This document shows positions 1-11,980 of a stretch of DNA of 64,000 bases, one piece after another. The stretch is taken from NCBI RefSeq assembly GCF_000226115.1, contig NC_016460.1, forward strand, positions 3,162,001 to 3,226,000, in the 5' to 3' direction. The notes below the pieces were generated by a model. It searched no databases. It saw only the letters and a program-made list of their open reading frames with translations, and was not told the DNA's origin. A program made the position numbers and the translations under genes. Each line of letters opens with the position of its first letter. The stretch's first letter is position 1. Origin of the DNA: Thermothielavioides terrestris NRRL 8126. Its lineage: Eukaryota > Ascomycota > Sordariomycetes > Sordariales > Chaetomiaceae.

Positions 1-2987
1 CGGCGACCGGTTCGATACGCTCGCGGATGGGCATTGCTGCTGCGGCAGCCTTCTCGGCCCTGCGACGCGCCATGGCCTCCTCCTCGCGCTGTTGCTGGCG
101 AGCCTGGGCTTCCTTGGCCCTCTCGCGCTCCTTCTCGCGCTCCTCTCTCATCCTGGCGAGTTCCTCCTTGCGGGCCTCCTGCCGCTTCCTCTCCTCCTCC
201 TTCTCCCGGGCGGCGCGCTCCTCGGCTTCCCGCTGCGCACGCTCCCTCTCTTCGCGCTCGCGCTTCTCCCGCAGCTTCCTCTCGCGGTGCTCCTTCCTCC
301 GGATGGCAACCTGCTTCTCCAGCTCGCGCTCCGCATCGCGCCGCCGCTTCTCGAACACGTCGCGACGGCGCTCGTGCAGGTCAGCCCGGAAGGCTTCGTA
401 GAACGGCATGAGACGGCTTAAGCGGTGCTTCAGCTCCAAGTCCTCCTTGTGCTTCCGCTCGGCGTCCTTGAGCGTCTGGGCCTTGATCAGCTCGTAGGCG
501 GCCCGATCACGCTCGCACTGCTTGGCGTAGTCCTCCGGCAGCTTCTTGGCTTCCTCCTTCCTGAACGCACGCTCCAGATGATCGAGGCGCTTTCCGGTGA
601 TACGGAGCTTCTCGGCGATGCTGTTCTTCTCCCGCTCGAGCTGCTGAAGCTTGATCATGCGGATCTTGTTGCTGTCGAGGTTCTCAAGATCCTCCAGCTC
701 AATGTCCTCTAGTTTCATGTCCTTAAGCATGTTCTCGACCTCTTTCCTCTTGATCTGCTGGCGTTCGTTGGCCATCCGCTTCTGCTCTCGAATCCTCTGT
801 TCCTCGGCCAGCCGCTGCGCCTCTGCCTGCTGGAGGGCTTGCTCCTGGAGCATCTTCCTCCGAGCATTCTCCTTTTCTCTCTGGGCCTGCGCCTCCGAGG
901 CCTTGTCTTTGCGCCTCTGGATGATCTCCTTCCTGGCGAGGATCTCAAGATGCTCCTTCTCCGCCCCGGCCTTGGCACGAGCAAGGGCAGCGTCGCGAGC
1001 CTTGATGCGCGACTCGTTGAAAGATGGGTCGATATAGCGGCATGTTGTGTAGAGCACCTCAGCGAGGCGGGTGAGCTGCGAACGGACGATCTGCGAAGGC
1101 GTGCTCTGGAGACGCTGGACGGAACCGGTCTCGCTCTCGGCCGACCCTGCAGCCGAGCCGGCGTGAACGGCCTTGGCCGAGGAAAAGACGTCGACGTCGA
1201 AGCTCAGGACGCCGGTAGCATGGTCCATGCGGATGGCGAGATCGCCCTTCTTGTTGCCGTTCATGATGAATTTCTCGATGGTGGCGCGCGTGACCTGGAA
1301 AGGCTCGGGGAACTGGGCCAGGCTCTGGACGAACTCGAGATCGACGGTCTCGTAGACCTGGGAGAGCTGCTGGAACAGGCGGGTGAGGATGACCTGCTGC
1401 AGCGGGGCGATGTACTTTTGCATCTCCTCGTCGGCGCCAATCTGGGTGAGGATGGGGGAGATCTTCCGGCAAATCGACAGGGGGTGGAAGTCGACCTCGA
1501 GGATGTTGTACAACTCTCGGATCTGGGGACGGGCGCGGCGTAGGAGAGCCTTGGACAGCACATCGCGGAAGAGGCCGGCGCGGGTCGGGGCCTGCGCCAG
1601 GCCGAGAAGGTGCGTCAGCCGCGAGTTCTTGTTTTTGCGGGCCTCATCGAAGTCGACCATGGCGCCGCGGGATCGAGACGTGCTAATGACCGGGATGGAC
1701 AATGCCGAGAGGACGACGAAGGTGGCGGCCCGCTGCAGGTCAGCCTCGCTGGCAGGCGGGTTGTCGGCCTTCTTGCCCTGGCCAGTGGCAACCAGGGCGG
1801 CGGATTGGCGCAGGAGATTGAAGTAGCGCGACCAAGCGGCGGCGTGGAAGAGGTAATTTTCGCCGACCAAAAAGATACGGGTGAGCTTCTCGTAATAATT
1901 GGCCATCATGATGTTCTTGGGCGGGCGCTTGCTGAGGCTCAGCAGCGTGTGGATGTCCTCGACACTCCTGAAAGCCTCCTGCCAGAGCTCCAACTCAACG
2001 GCCACGTTAAGCTGCTGAAAACGGGTCTCCAGGTGACGCTGGAGGGTGTCTGGGTCGTTTAGGTTGATGGCGTGCATCTGGGCCGAGTATTTGGCGGCCG
2101 TCTGGACATGATTGCGGAGGAGCTCGCAAAGGCGGCGGAATTCGGTCTTGCGGGTGTACTTGAGGCAGAAGTCGAAGGCCTGCATCGCCGTGCTCTGGTA
2201 GAGGATCTCCAGCCGGGCATTGTTGCGCAGGATGTCCAGGACGGTGCGATACGCCTCCCACAAGAACTTCAGCCAGGGTGTAACAATGGCACGGTCGGTG
2301 CGGTCCTTGGACTGTTCACCGGAGACGGTGGCAAGGAGGATGGATTCCGGGGTCTCGCTGGCCTCGAGGTCCTCAACGTTGGAAGTGGCGGCGCTGGCCT
2401 CGATGCTCGACTGTACTTCTTCGGCCTTTTGCTGGGCGGCGGTGACCTTCTCGGAGGCCAACTCGATGAACCTCTTCAGAACGAGCTGTGTCTCCAAGTC
2501 AGCACAGGCACAGCCTCTCCCCCACACCCGGAATCGCCGCTCTCCCACGCACCTCTATTGTCCCCACGTTGGTGTTCTGGGCAATGTTCTTGTATTGGTA
2601 AAGAGCATCTTTGGCGAGCTTTCCCTTCTTCTGCTCGACGGCCAACTCCACGAGCAGGACCATGACCGGCTCAAGCGACGTGATGGGGACATTGCGGGAC
2701 CGCTTCGACGTGATGTGCTCGTGCAGCAGGGTCAGAGCCGCCGGGGCCTGGTTGACCCCGATGAGCTCGTGAGCCCGCTTCAGCACATTTTCCGGTTTCT
2801 GGTGTGGCGGCGGAGGCTGCGAGACGGTCAGTGAGCGCTCAACGAGGCAGCGAGGGGGAGCCGAGCAGCGCTGCGGATGATGCACACTGCGGAGCGGCGA
2901 GTTTGCGGTTATGGCCAACTGCTCGCTGGGTGGGTGGGCTGTCTTTGCCCGGTAAAGCTCTCATAAATCAATCGCGCAACTTACCAT
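1..2987 (-). CDS. TIF32: Eukaryotic translation initiation factor 3 subunit A, partial (C-terminus beyond window)
   Basis: Scaffold subunit of eIF3, which joins the 40S ribosome in the cytoplasm and helps recruit mRNA and initiator tRNA. Exons, reading leftwards: 2987-2985, 2816-2553 and 2485 to the left edge; introns 2984-2817 and 2552-2486. The first exon is only the ATG, followed directly by GTAAGT. The next exon opens [18 protein letters not shown], the conserved fungal eIF3a N-terminus. About 917 residues are visible: helical repeats and PCI region, then a long charged coiled coil of K/E/R repeats that runs off the edge. Fungal eIF3a is about 1,000-1,050 residues, so roughly 100 are missing. 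The family call is strong; the ATG-only exon is inferred from splice motifs. Confidence 0.93.
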
Positions 2988-4975
2988 AATGGGCAATCTC
3001 CTCTGCGCGGCGGCAGGTCTCGAGGAGATGATATTGAAGTTTTGAAGAACAGCGCAAAGGCGGCGTGAGGGGTTGCCTGGCGACTTGGCTGGCGCTGTCC
3101 AGAGATTTTTTGCCTCGTGGAGAATGCGTGTGCGAAGCCCTGACCGGATCGGGCCTGTGTTTGGTTGGTTCGATTAGGTTACCAATGTGGGCGCAAACGT
3201 AAATCACATGACCGGGAGTAAAGTTAGTTGAGCAGTTGATTGAGAAAAAGGGATTCGGAGCATAACAGAGAGGAGGTAGAACAAATGGGAGTTGGCTTGC
3301 AATTTATATGAGTTTCCAACGGTGCAGAATTGGTGCTGCTCTCGCGGTGCTCGAACCTGCATGCCGAGCTACGCAGAAACGGTCATCAACAAGGCGGCGA
3401 ACAAAATGCAAGGAGCGGCGGAGAGGCGGGGCTGCTCCCACCAATGCATACGGCGGGACGTGCGCCTGCCGAGTCGCCGGCCAGGAGCATGAGAACAAGA
3501 GCTGCGCAGATGCGGACTACCAATTGTCATGGAAACCAGATGCGGAATTGCACGCGTACCGACGGCGGCATCATACATTTCTTTCACATGACGTACTTCA
3601 CTTTTTAGACGAGCATGTGAAGACTCACTGAGGCAACGTTACGGATTACTTGGGAGTCCGCAGCCCGCTCTTGTCCATTAACAGGCATATTATATGGACT
3701 GTAGCACAGTAAAATTACTTGAGGAAGATCCTAAGGTATACTACCTTAGTTTCATAGCTATAATGGATCTCGGAGTGACCGAGGGTTTGGAGACCGATGT
3801 GCAATGCGGAATATGTAGAAGGAGATCCGTAAAGTTCTAGAAGAAAGTTGGGATCGTACACTACGGGTAAGGTCCGGAGATATAGCGGACGGAGTACGTC
3901 CGTACAGAGTGCGGAGGTTTTATTACATAAACGACTGGAACTTCCATACACGGTAAAAACATGCAACCTGGAGGCAAAGGTGAGTATCGAGGAATCGAAG
4001 TGCTTCCGTATCTACATAGTAGCTCCCATGCGGATAACATGGCATGGCGTGCGCACGCCACCTTTCCTGGGCGAATTTTCCGCAATCTGCTTGTTCCTCA
4101 CTGTGAGAATTCGCGTCTGCTTTCTTCCACCTGGCGTGAAGGGGGAGCAGTGCAGGAGTTGAGACCGGACCCAGAGCTGTGTAACCGTGTACACTAACCG
4201 ATCATACGCTGCTAGCGATCCCAGTCTAACCTGTCTTGGACAGCTCATTTTCCGGCTTGGTGGGCAGCGGTGCACGGGCCAGCAGCGCCCGTTCCTCCTG
4301 ACCCTGCGTGCCCCCTTCCCTTTCGCTTCCCCGTGCGCCTCTGCCAATCCCGTCCGCCCATTCCCAGATTGTCTGTCGCCTTTGCCATTCAAAACCACAA
4401 CCGGTGTCAATCACCGAGTCTTCGAAATCTCGTCGCCAGACATCACCCTCGGCCTTTCGCAACGATCTTTGCGATTTTGGTAAGTTAACTCCTTGGGCCT
4501 TTTGTCTTTTATTTAGGACACGATGCCGTGCCGGGTCCGCTGGCTGCCTCGCGAGAGAAATCGATGCGACTTGATCTCCAGCGACCGACCGGGAAAGCAG
4601 TCGCATCTGGTCAATTGGCCAGCGCCGGGAACGAAGGGAGAGGGGCGGAATTCGCGACGTAGAAGGAAAAAAGCGACCCGAGCACATCGGCATCGTGGAA
4701 TAAGCGGAGAGGCCTGCGCGGTGGCAATTGACTGACGTTGCTGGCACTCAGATACCTCGCAGGATCGGCCCCTTGGCCGCGATACCGGGCCATCAATCCG
4801 CAGACAAGCAAGAGCAGCTGCACCGGCCGATTGCAGCAACAGCGGGCCGGCTTTTTTCTCCGGGCCTCCATAGACGGACCTTCACCGCGCGCGCGAGACT
4901 GCCGCAGCCGAGACCTGGGGACGTTCCGAACACCGACCCGGGCCTTTTCCCGCTCTTTTTTTATCTCTATCCAAG
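2988..4975. other. Gene-free interval between divergent eIF3a and G-gamma genes
   Basis: About 2 kb with no ORF resembling a known family. It should hold both promoters. Near 3732-3750 lies a small palindrome, CTAAGGTA-TAC-TACCTTAG. A probable 5'-UTR intron of the G-gamma gene runs from GTAAGT near 4480 to a CAG near 4751, with a CTGAC-type branch site just upstream of the acceptor. Short ORFs at 3300-3630 and 3715-4410 look random. Confidence 0.5.
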
Positions 4976-5317
4976 ATGCCTCAGTACACGTCCCGCGATG
5001 TTGGCGACCCGTCGCAGATCAGGAAGAACAAGCAGAGCATGGCCGACTTGAAGCTCCGCCGGTTGACGGAGCTGAACTCGCGGCTACGCGAAGACCTTGA
5101 ACGGGAGCGCATTCCCGTGAGCCAAGCTGCGAAGAGGTGAGGATAACTGGGCGGCCGGTCGTGTTGTTTTTCGCCCGCTAACGTAACGTGCAACAGCATC
5201 ATCGCGTACACGAACAGCACGAGAGACTACATGGTGCCCAGCGTGTGGGGTCCGGTGCCCAAAGGAGACGATCCCTACGCACCACAACAGAGCGGCGGGT
5301 GCTGTATCGTGATGTAA
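4976..5317 (+). CDS. gng-1: Heterotrimeric G-protein gamma subunit
   Basis: Gamma subunit that pairs with G-beta and anchors the dimer to the plasma membrane in fungal pheromone, nutrient and developmental signalling. Exons 4976-5136 and 5197-5317; the 60-nt intron has donor GTGAGG, branch GCTAAC and acceptor CAG. The product is 93 residues. It begins MPQYTSRDVGDPSQIRKNKQ, has a GGL-type helix (SMADLKLRRLTELNSRLRED) and ends SGGCCIVM. The last four residues CIVM form a CaaX box for prenylation, and the adjacent Cys is a likely palmitoylation site. Length and termini fit the filamentous-fungal family. Confidence 0.95.
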
Positions 5318-6157
5318 GACTGCTGCACAGAAACCTGGCTCAGCTTCGCGGAGCCAAGCCCAAGTCTGAATGAGCTACGTCAATACTCGGCCGTGCCGCT
5401 TTGGGTGTGTGAACGTCAGGGTCGCGCAGGAGCCTCCCCGTCGCTCACTGGTGACGACGCGTCGGATGGTGATACTGGCATCCGGCCTTGCATAGTTGGA
5501 AAGGGTCGGCTTGAGGCGTGGAGACGGGTAATCCAGCATCTCCCGTTGCCGATCCGAAAAGCAGTTTTCCGCAAAAAGTTGAAAATTTTCTTGCCAGGGC
5601 AAGGACGGGAGGGTCATGGAAAGGACGGGACGACGGCACGGCCTCCTACGATGACGCTTCTACTCATACCCTCTATATTTCACCGAGCGGATCGCAAGCT
5701 GGATGTGCGGCTCTTCAGCATGTAATACCTTGAGTTCCTTCTTTGTGTTTTTTCTCATTTGTCTCGTCTGTCCCCCGTGCTCTACACCGCTTGGCTTTCC
5801 TCCTTGCCCTGCGCGCTTCTATTTCTCTGTATATAGGTTTCCGGTCTCCCCACGGCTGCTTCGATGGGTTTACGAAATAAGGAGGTGAATGAGACAGGAT
5901 TTGAAAACTGATAACTTGGACTTGCGTTGCCAAGTGACCAGTCGCAGCGCCGTATGTTTGGAGGCAAGCCGCCCCATTCGACGGAGCGTCCTCCGTCAAG
6001 GTGAGTGGATTTGTCAAGGTGAGTGGGTTTCCCACCTGAGCGGCCAAATGACGCGCTCTCTTTCCGTTTCCCGTTCCATCGCTCAAGAACAAGACGAGTA
6101 CCATCGATCAGAACCTTAGACAAAGCCCACGAACGTAACTTGCTTCTGATACACCCA
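5318..6157. other. Intergenic region with short direct repeat
   Basis: 3' flank of the G-gamma gene and 5' flank of the SelT/W/H-like gene. The 14-mer GTCAAGGTGAGTGG occurs at 5995 and again at 6013, each copy carrying a splice-donor-like GGTGAGTGG. No convincing gene. Confidence 0.5.
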
Positions 6158-7069
6158 ATGGCCGAGCTGGCACAGGCAGCAGCTGAGCCCCGGCTGCCCC
6201 GAATCACAATCCGGTTCTGCACGCAATGCAAATGGATGCTCAGGGCGGCATATGTAAGTCACCGTCCCTTCACCTTGCCTCACTCATTTGATCGACTCGC
6301 TCAAATACATCGCCGTTCTGTCCGCCACAACATCCCGCAAATCCAATCTATTCTTCACCCTATCCACACCGGTTTCCCCATTCCACACCATTCATCTTTC
6401 TCATCCCCTACCTCATTCTCCTCCTACCGGCAATCATTTCCCGCCAAACAACGCCCCCCCCCCCCCCCCCCCCCCCCCCCCTTCATAAAACTGACACCGA
6501 CGGTCCATGCGCGATGTCCCCCGCCGCGAATGTAGTACGCCCAAGAACTCCTCTCCACCTTCTCCACCTCCCTGGGCGAGGTCGCCCTGCAGCCGGGCAC
6601 GGGCGGCGTCTTCGTCGTGGAGCTCACGACCGCCTCTACGAATCCCACCACCGCTACTACCGCGGAAAGAGCTGGCAGCGACGAGCCCGACCCCACTGCG
6701 CCGCCCAGCGCTGCTAGCGCGGTGCCGGTGGTGCTCTGGGACCGCAAGCGCGACGGCGGCTTCCCCGAGACCAAGGAGCTCAAGCGGCGCGTGAGGGACG
6801 TGATTCAGCCCGGGAGGGATCTGGGGCATGTCGATCGGGATTATCATCATCCTCGCGGGCGTGGGAATGGGGATGCGGCGGGTGGAGAGGGGGCTGTTGT
6901 GGAGGAGGGGGAGCGGGAGAAGGGGGAGGGGAAGGCGAGTAAGGAGGAGGAAAGGCTGGAAGGGGTTGTTGCTGCCGGTGGTGCAGATAAAGCAGGTAAG
7001 GCAGGGGAGATCGGGGGGAGAGTGGTGTGTGGCGTTGGAGATCGGGAGAGGTGCGAGGATTGTGAATGA
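6158..7069 (+). CDS. SelT/SelW/SelH (Rdx) family thioredoxin-like protein, Cys form
   Basis: Small redox protein of the selenoprotein W/T/H superfamily; the fungal member uses cysteine, not selenocysteine. Exons 6158-6253 and 6536-7069; 282-nt intron with donor GTAAGT, branch CTGAC and acceptor TAG. The product is 209 residues. Strand one and the active loop read RITIRFCTQCKWMLRAAY, giving CxxC at Cys21 and Cys24. The second exon carries the rest of the fold: YAQELLSTFSTSLGEVALQP, then VLWDRKRDGGFPETKELK and RVRDVIQPGRDLGHVDR. A Gly/Glu/Lys-rich tail ending CEDCE follows. The exact biochemical role of this family in fungi is unknown to me. The intron contains a 28-nt C tract. Confidence 0.9.
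6454..6481. repeat. Homopolymer C28 within an intron
   Basis: Twenty-eight consecutive C on the plus strand, inside the intron of the SelT/W/H-like gene (6254-6535) and about 55 nt before its acceptor. The surrounding intron is pyrimidine-rich. Confidence 0.95.
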
Positions 7070-7847
7070 GTTGGGTTTGGACGGAGGACTGGGTGACGGA
7101 GGAGGAGGAGGACTTGTATCGCATACTGGAGGACGTCTTGTGCACTGGGAAGAATCGCAAGTCTGTGCACAGAATGCTTGACCTGGGCGATGTGACAGCC
7201 ACCTTTCCTAGTCATAGGAGGTTGTATATCGGGAACAGCTCGCCCATTGCGATTGTTGAAGGGTGTATGTAAGTCAGGCAAACGTGTCGCGGCTTCAACA
7301 AATCTGATATACGTTTTTTCAGCTCGAGAAAATCCGATACATCTTCTCCTTCCTTTCGCTGCCCCTTTCTCGCCTATATCAACCCCAAGACACAATAGGT
7401 ACTCCTTGCTGCAAACCGCATGCCGTGGCCGACTCAGGTTTGAGAGAGGGCAGATTCGCTGCAGTGTCCGCTGAGCCGGATGGCGAAGGCGGGGCCGCCG
7501 AGTGCCGCGGCACCGCTTCGTTACGGCAGCACCTCTTTTATTTGCCAAGAATGGCCTTGGGGGAAGAAACTTCAGGGAAAATTGATGTACTGTGTTCCGC
7601 ACAGGGTACATGAAAAACCCTTGCATTCTCTCCCAAATGCTTGATATCAATAGGTACCGGAGATAGCCTCTTTGCTCACATGTTAACCCCACAGCACCCT
7701 CCCTCCCTCGTGTTAGATGTCGACGGCAAATCCTTCAAATCTTTCATATGTACCGTAGTACAATGTAGATACGCGGCTTCCACCATCCGGCCCCCATTGC
7801 TGGTCCCTGCGTTCCGCAGCTCAAGAAGCAAGGAGAGCACAGTGACT
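7070..7847. other. Intergenic region
   Basis: 3' flank of the SelT/W/H-like gene and promoter of the DGAT1 gene. The ORF at 7066-7272 overlaps the preceding stop in another frame and resembles nothing known. I see no gene. Confidence 0.45.
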
Positions 7848-9854
7848 ATGGCGGACTCGAGTCACTCGACAAGCGTCTCAAGGCCAGCCAATGGCGTCAT
7901 ACGCCGTGCTCGCGAGGTCGGCAGCAGCAGCAGCGGCGGCGGCGGCGGCGGAGGAGGAAGAAGCACTCACGATTCCTCTGACAAGTCTAGGCTGGCGTTT
8001 GGCAAGAGGTATCGTCATGTCGAAGCCGTCCACTCGCAGTCGCGGCCGTCGTGCCTGAGCCACGACACTACGGAAGCCCCAAGCTTCCTGGGCTTCCGCA
8101 ACCTCATGGTCATTGTGCTGGGTAAGTGCCTGGTGCTGGCGTTTTTGCGGAACTCGCTGCGGTTGGACGGCAGATGCTGACCCCGTGCTGACCAGTTGCC
8201 TGCAATCTGCGCCTGGTGATTGAAAATATCCAGAAGGTGTGCCCCAGTTGTCCGCTAGCTAGGTGAAACCGAGACTGAAGACGAACGACGGCGGCGTGCT
8301 GACGCTGCGCTGCTGCAGTACGGCGTCTTGATCTGCATCAGATGCCACGACTTCCGCACCGCCGACGTGCGGCTGGGGCTGGCTCTGTTCTGCCTTATCC
8401 CCTGCCACCTCCTGGTCGCCTATCTCATCGAGCTGGTCGCCGCCCGGCACGCCCGCGGTCTAGTCGCAAACGCCCCGAAACGGCCGGCCGACGGCGCGCT
8501 CCCCGCCGATGAGCCGTCCCAAGTGTTCAGCCGCCCTTGGCTGTTGATATGGGTCGCCCATGCGCTCAACATCACCAGTGCCCTGGCTGTCACCTCGTAT
8601 GTGGTCTACTTCCACGTCCACCACCCGCTGATCGGGACCCTGGTCGAGGTGCACGCCCTCGTCGTCTGGCTCAAGACGGCCTCCTACGCGCTCACGAACC
8701 GCGACCTGCGGTTCGCCTACATCCACCCGGACATCCGGCCCGACGCGCTGCCCGAGCTGTACCGGCAGTGCCCCTACCCGAGCAACATCACCTTCTCGAA
8801 CCTGGCCTACTTCTGGTGGGCCCCGACGCTCGTCTACCAGCCGGCCTACCCGCGGACCGACAGGATCCGCTGGCTGTTCGTGTTCAAGCGCCTGTTCGAG
8901 GTGGTCTGCCTGAGCGCGTTCATCTGGTTCTGCAGCGCGCAGTATGCCGCCCCCGTGCTGCGCAACTCGCTCGACAAGATGGCCTCGCTCGACTACACGT
9001 CCATCCTCGAGCGCCTGCTCAAGCTGTCCACTATCTCGCTCGTCATCTGGCTGGCCGGCTTCTTCGCTCTGTTTCAGTCGTTCCTGAACGCCCTGGCTGA
9101 GATCACCCGCTTTGGGGATCGTGAGTTTTACGAAGCTTGGTGTATGCTCTTGCTTTTCCCTTACCCCCCCTTTTCTTCCCCCCACCTCCCCTATCCCCGT
9201 GCCCCTTTGCACCCATTCACGCCTCCTGTTTGCCTCGACTACCAGACACCTCTGCCAGCGGTCTGAGCTGACGAGCATGCTCAGGGAACAGCGAAAGCCT
9301 GGGCCAGTACTGGCGCACGTGGAACAAGCCCGTGTATCAGTTCCTCCGCCGCCACGTCTACTCGCCCCTGCGCGCCCGAGGACGGAGCCACAAGACGGCC
9401 AGCGCCATCGTCTTCCTTATCTCGGCCGCGTTGCACGAGCTCCTCGTCGGCGTGCCCACGCATAGCATGATCGGTAAGGGATTGCCCCCCTGCCCCCCAT
9501 CCATCGCTCCCTTTTTCTACCATGTAGCACCGTAAAACAAAAGACTCCAACTAACCGCGCGCCCCTCTCCCTCGTTCCTCCTTGCCCCGCCATACAGGCA
9601 TAGCCTTCCTCGGCATGGTCCTCCAGCTGCCGCTGATCCAGCTGACGGCGCGGCTCGGGCGCGCGCGCTCGAACCCGCACCACGCCCGCCTGCTGGGCAA
9701 CGTCATCTTCTGGGTCTCGTTCACCATCTTCGGCCAGCCGCTCGCCGCGCTCATGTACTTTTACGCCTGGCAGGCCAAGTACGGCAGCGTCAGCCGGTCG
9801 CCCCCGACGCCGCCGCCGTCGTGTCCGGCCTGTCCGCCATGTCCGGCGTCCTGA
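7848..9854 (+). CDS. DGAT1: Diacylglycerol O-acyltransferase 1 (MBOAT superfamily)
   Basis: ER membrane enzyme joining diacylglycerol and acyl-CoA to make triacylglycerol for lipid droplets. Exons 7848-8121, 8196-8236, 8319-9141, 9285-9473 and 9598-9854; every intron is GT-AG and frames join cleanly into 527 residues. The first 75 residues are low-complexity, with a Ser/Gly run. Hydrophobic segments begin at FLGFRNLMVIVLV. DGAT1/ACAT-type motifs follow: ITFSNLAYFWWAPTLVYQP, then FYEAWWN near residue 375, LGQYWRTWNKPVYQFLRRHV, and ISAALHELLVGVPTH with the expected catalytic His near 430. The tail is Pro/Cys-rich and divergent. Sterol acyltransferase is the main alternative, but the FYxxWWN region and short N-terminus favour DGAT1. 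Confidence 0.9.
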
Positions 9855-10771
9855 TGAGGGAGGGCAGGGGGGTTTTGGACGGCTGATTTTGAGTGGCGTT
9901 TTGGATACGGACTACTACTGGCATAGGAAAAGGTAATATTTCACATTACTATAACTACCCGAATAGTGGTTTGGACAGTGAAGATCTCTGAAATAGCTCC
10001 CTCTTCATGCGTGCGTCTCATCCACCCGGAAGCGGAACAACTGAGCCACTTCGAAGCCCACCACACACATCCACACATTTCCATTTGCAAACCTCACCTA
10101 CGCAAAGAAGAAGACAGTTTTTCCATCGCTCGGGCATCATCCAAGCTTCAAAGAGGGTGACTAGTCTGAGGTTCTTGGGTCGCCCAGACTTTGGCTGCAG
10201 TCCCGCCCGTGGTTACGGGGTGAGATCCTACTTGTCTGTGCGTGTCTACACCCATGGGCAAAGTTTACATAGGTACTAGATGGAAGTAGCTATGGGGCAG
10301 TAGCAGGATACGGCAAGGTCAGGGTGACGCTGCTTCTGTACTGTGGGAACGGGTAATATTCAGGCGGCCGCTCCTTAAGGCACCTGGTTGCCTGTTGGAA
10401 GGTCCCTGCTGTGTGTCACGAGCGAGAGGCAACATCCTGAGTCCGCCAGTCGGGCAGACTGATCTTGGAAATTGACCGGTGTAGATGATTCAAGCGGTCG
10501 AAGGTAAGGTGCCAGATCAGTTTCGCAAGCCTCCCATTGAGCAAGTGATCTGATGTGATTTAATTCGTCACTACCAGAGGGCCGGGTCTGCGTCAAGCGA
10601 GCCCTTCATCTTCTCCCGACGAGGAGGCACAGAGGGGGGAGCGAAGCAGTTTCCCAACGGCTCTCCTGGCATACGATCGTTGTCGAATTCCCAAAAAGCA
10701 AGCAAGCAATACCCCAACGCCTTCGCTAATGCAATCTCGGTTTTCTGACTTTCCATCACGCCCAGTCCTTC
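9855..10771. other. Convergent intergenic region (DGAT1 / RPB6)
   Basis: Lies between the 3' ends of the DGAT1 and RPB6 genes. Only short, compositionally random ORFs. Should contain the two 3' UTRs and terminators; no gene seen. Confidence 0.45.
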
Positions 10772-11525
10772 TCATTGCAGCAGCTCCTCACACGTCCAAT
10801 CCTCGTAGCTACAAAAGCCCCGTCAGTAACGCGCCATGGCGACATGGAAAGCAAGCAGGCGGCTACGAGAAGAACACTCACTATCCATCCGGCAGGTACC
10901 GGCGCACAATCAGGGGGATCTTCTTCTCCCTCAGCTCCTTGATGGCAATCTGCAGCGGGTCGGTCTCGCCCTCGAGGTCGACCAAGACAGGCGCGTTCAT
11001 GCTTTTGTTTGCTTCCCGTCAGCACACACATCCATCCTCCCGGAAATACTTCCAGCCCTACAACTGAGCCGAAAAAATAAAAAAAGAACCAAACCCGGGC
11101 CACGCACCTAATCTGCAGCGCGCGCGTCCCCAGGATGCGCGCCTTCTCGTATTTGGTCATGAACGGCGTGGTCGTGCGCTGGTCGTTGGGGATCTTCTTG
11201 TCCTTGTGCGACTTGTCGCTGCCCCGGCCCGAGTTGGCCGCCGCATTGGGGTCGCCCGACACGACCACGTTGCCGGCGCCGCCGTTACGGTGGTCTTCGC
11301 CGCTGTCGGCAGCCTCGCCCTCTTGCTCGGGCGCGCGCGCCGCCTCGTCCTCGTCCGCCGGCTCGGGCTCCGGCTCGTAGTACTCGTCTACGTCGTCGTC
11401 GAAGGCCGGCTCATCGTTGCTGCTTGCGGGGTTAGGCGGGGAGCGTGGAGGAGGCTGGAGGATGGCAGGGGAAAGGTGGAGCAGGCTTACAGAGGCTCGT
11501 GGTCGTCGTCGCCGTAGTCAGACAT
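10772..11525 (-). CDS. RPB6: RNA polymerases I, II and III common subunit RPABC2 (Rpb6)
   Basis: Small subunit shared by all three nuclear RNA polymerases. Exons, right to left: 11525-11491, 11419-11108, 11001-10882 and 10808-10772, joining into 167 residues. The N-terminus is acidic ([12 protein letters not shown], then [19 protein letters not shown]). The conserved core starts [20 protein letters not shown] and continues across the introns as [40 protein letters not shown] and [14 protein letters not shown]. The first acceptor is an AAGCAG tandem: either AG keeps the frame and differs by one Ser. The third intron starts GTGAGT and ends TAG, rebuilding the YYEDW motif. Confidence 0.95.
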
Positions 11526-11980
11526 CGTGATGGGATATGGAGGATAACGGATGAACCTGGAAGAAGGTGCGATGGGTTATGGAGGCTCGGCGGGGATGAT
11601 GTCGAGCTGCAGGGTGGTGTCGTGCTGCTTTGTTCGATGAACGAATTGCAGGCGGCTGCGAATCACCAAAGCGGCTGCCCAGATGGAGGGACACTTGAAA
11701 AATTCCAGGTTCGAGTGGGGCTGCCCCCCTGCAATCTGCCAACTGCCATTGGGGCTGGGAGCTTCAGCCTTGCCGGGCACAGGATACGGTGGGGTGAACT
11801 TATTGAGTGCGTTGCCTGCCGGGAGCGAGCTCACTAACAAATTGGACCCGCAAATGAACCCACAAAAAAGTTGGAGATTAACTTCACGAAGTTGTCGAGC
11901 TTGCACCTGCAGCTCAACTGCTCCTCCAAGGTACCGTGCGCACATCTAGCCCAGCTATATACCCCTTTCCCACCGGAATC
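11526..11980. promoter_or_regulatory. Divergent promoter between RPB6 and a TFIIIA-like gene
   Basis: 455 bp between the start codons of two head-to-head genes, so both promoters must lie here or overlap. No single core element stands out. Confidence 0.6.

Noticed and set aside
27..2665. Series of plus-strand ORFs across 27-2665, including a 234-residue Leu-rich one
   Set aside because: They are antisense shadows of eIF3a, whose codons on minus match a conserved family.
3340..3375. Possible tRNA T-arm (GGTTCGAGC on minus)
   Set aside because: No stem pairing around the loop and no matching D or anticodon arm.
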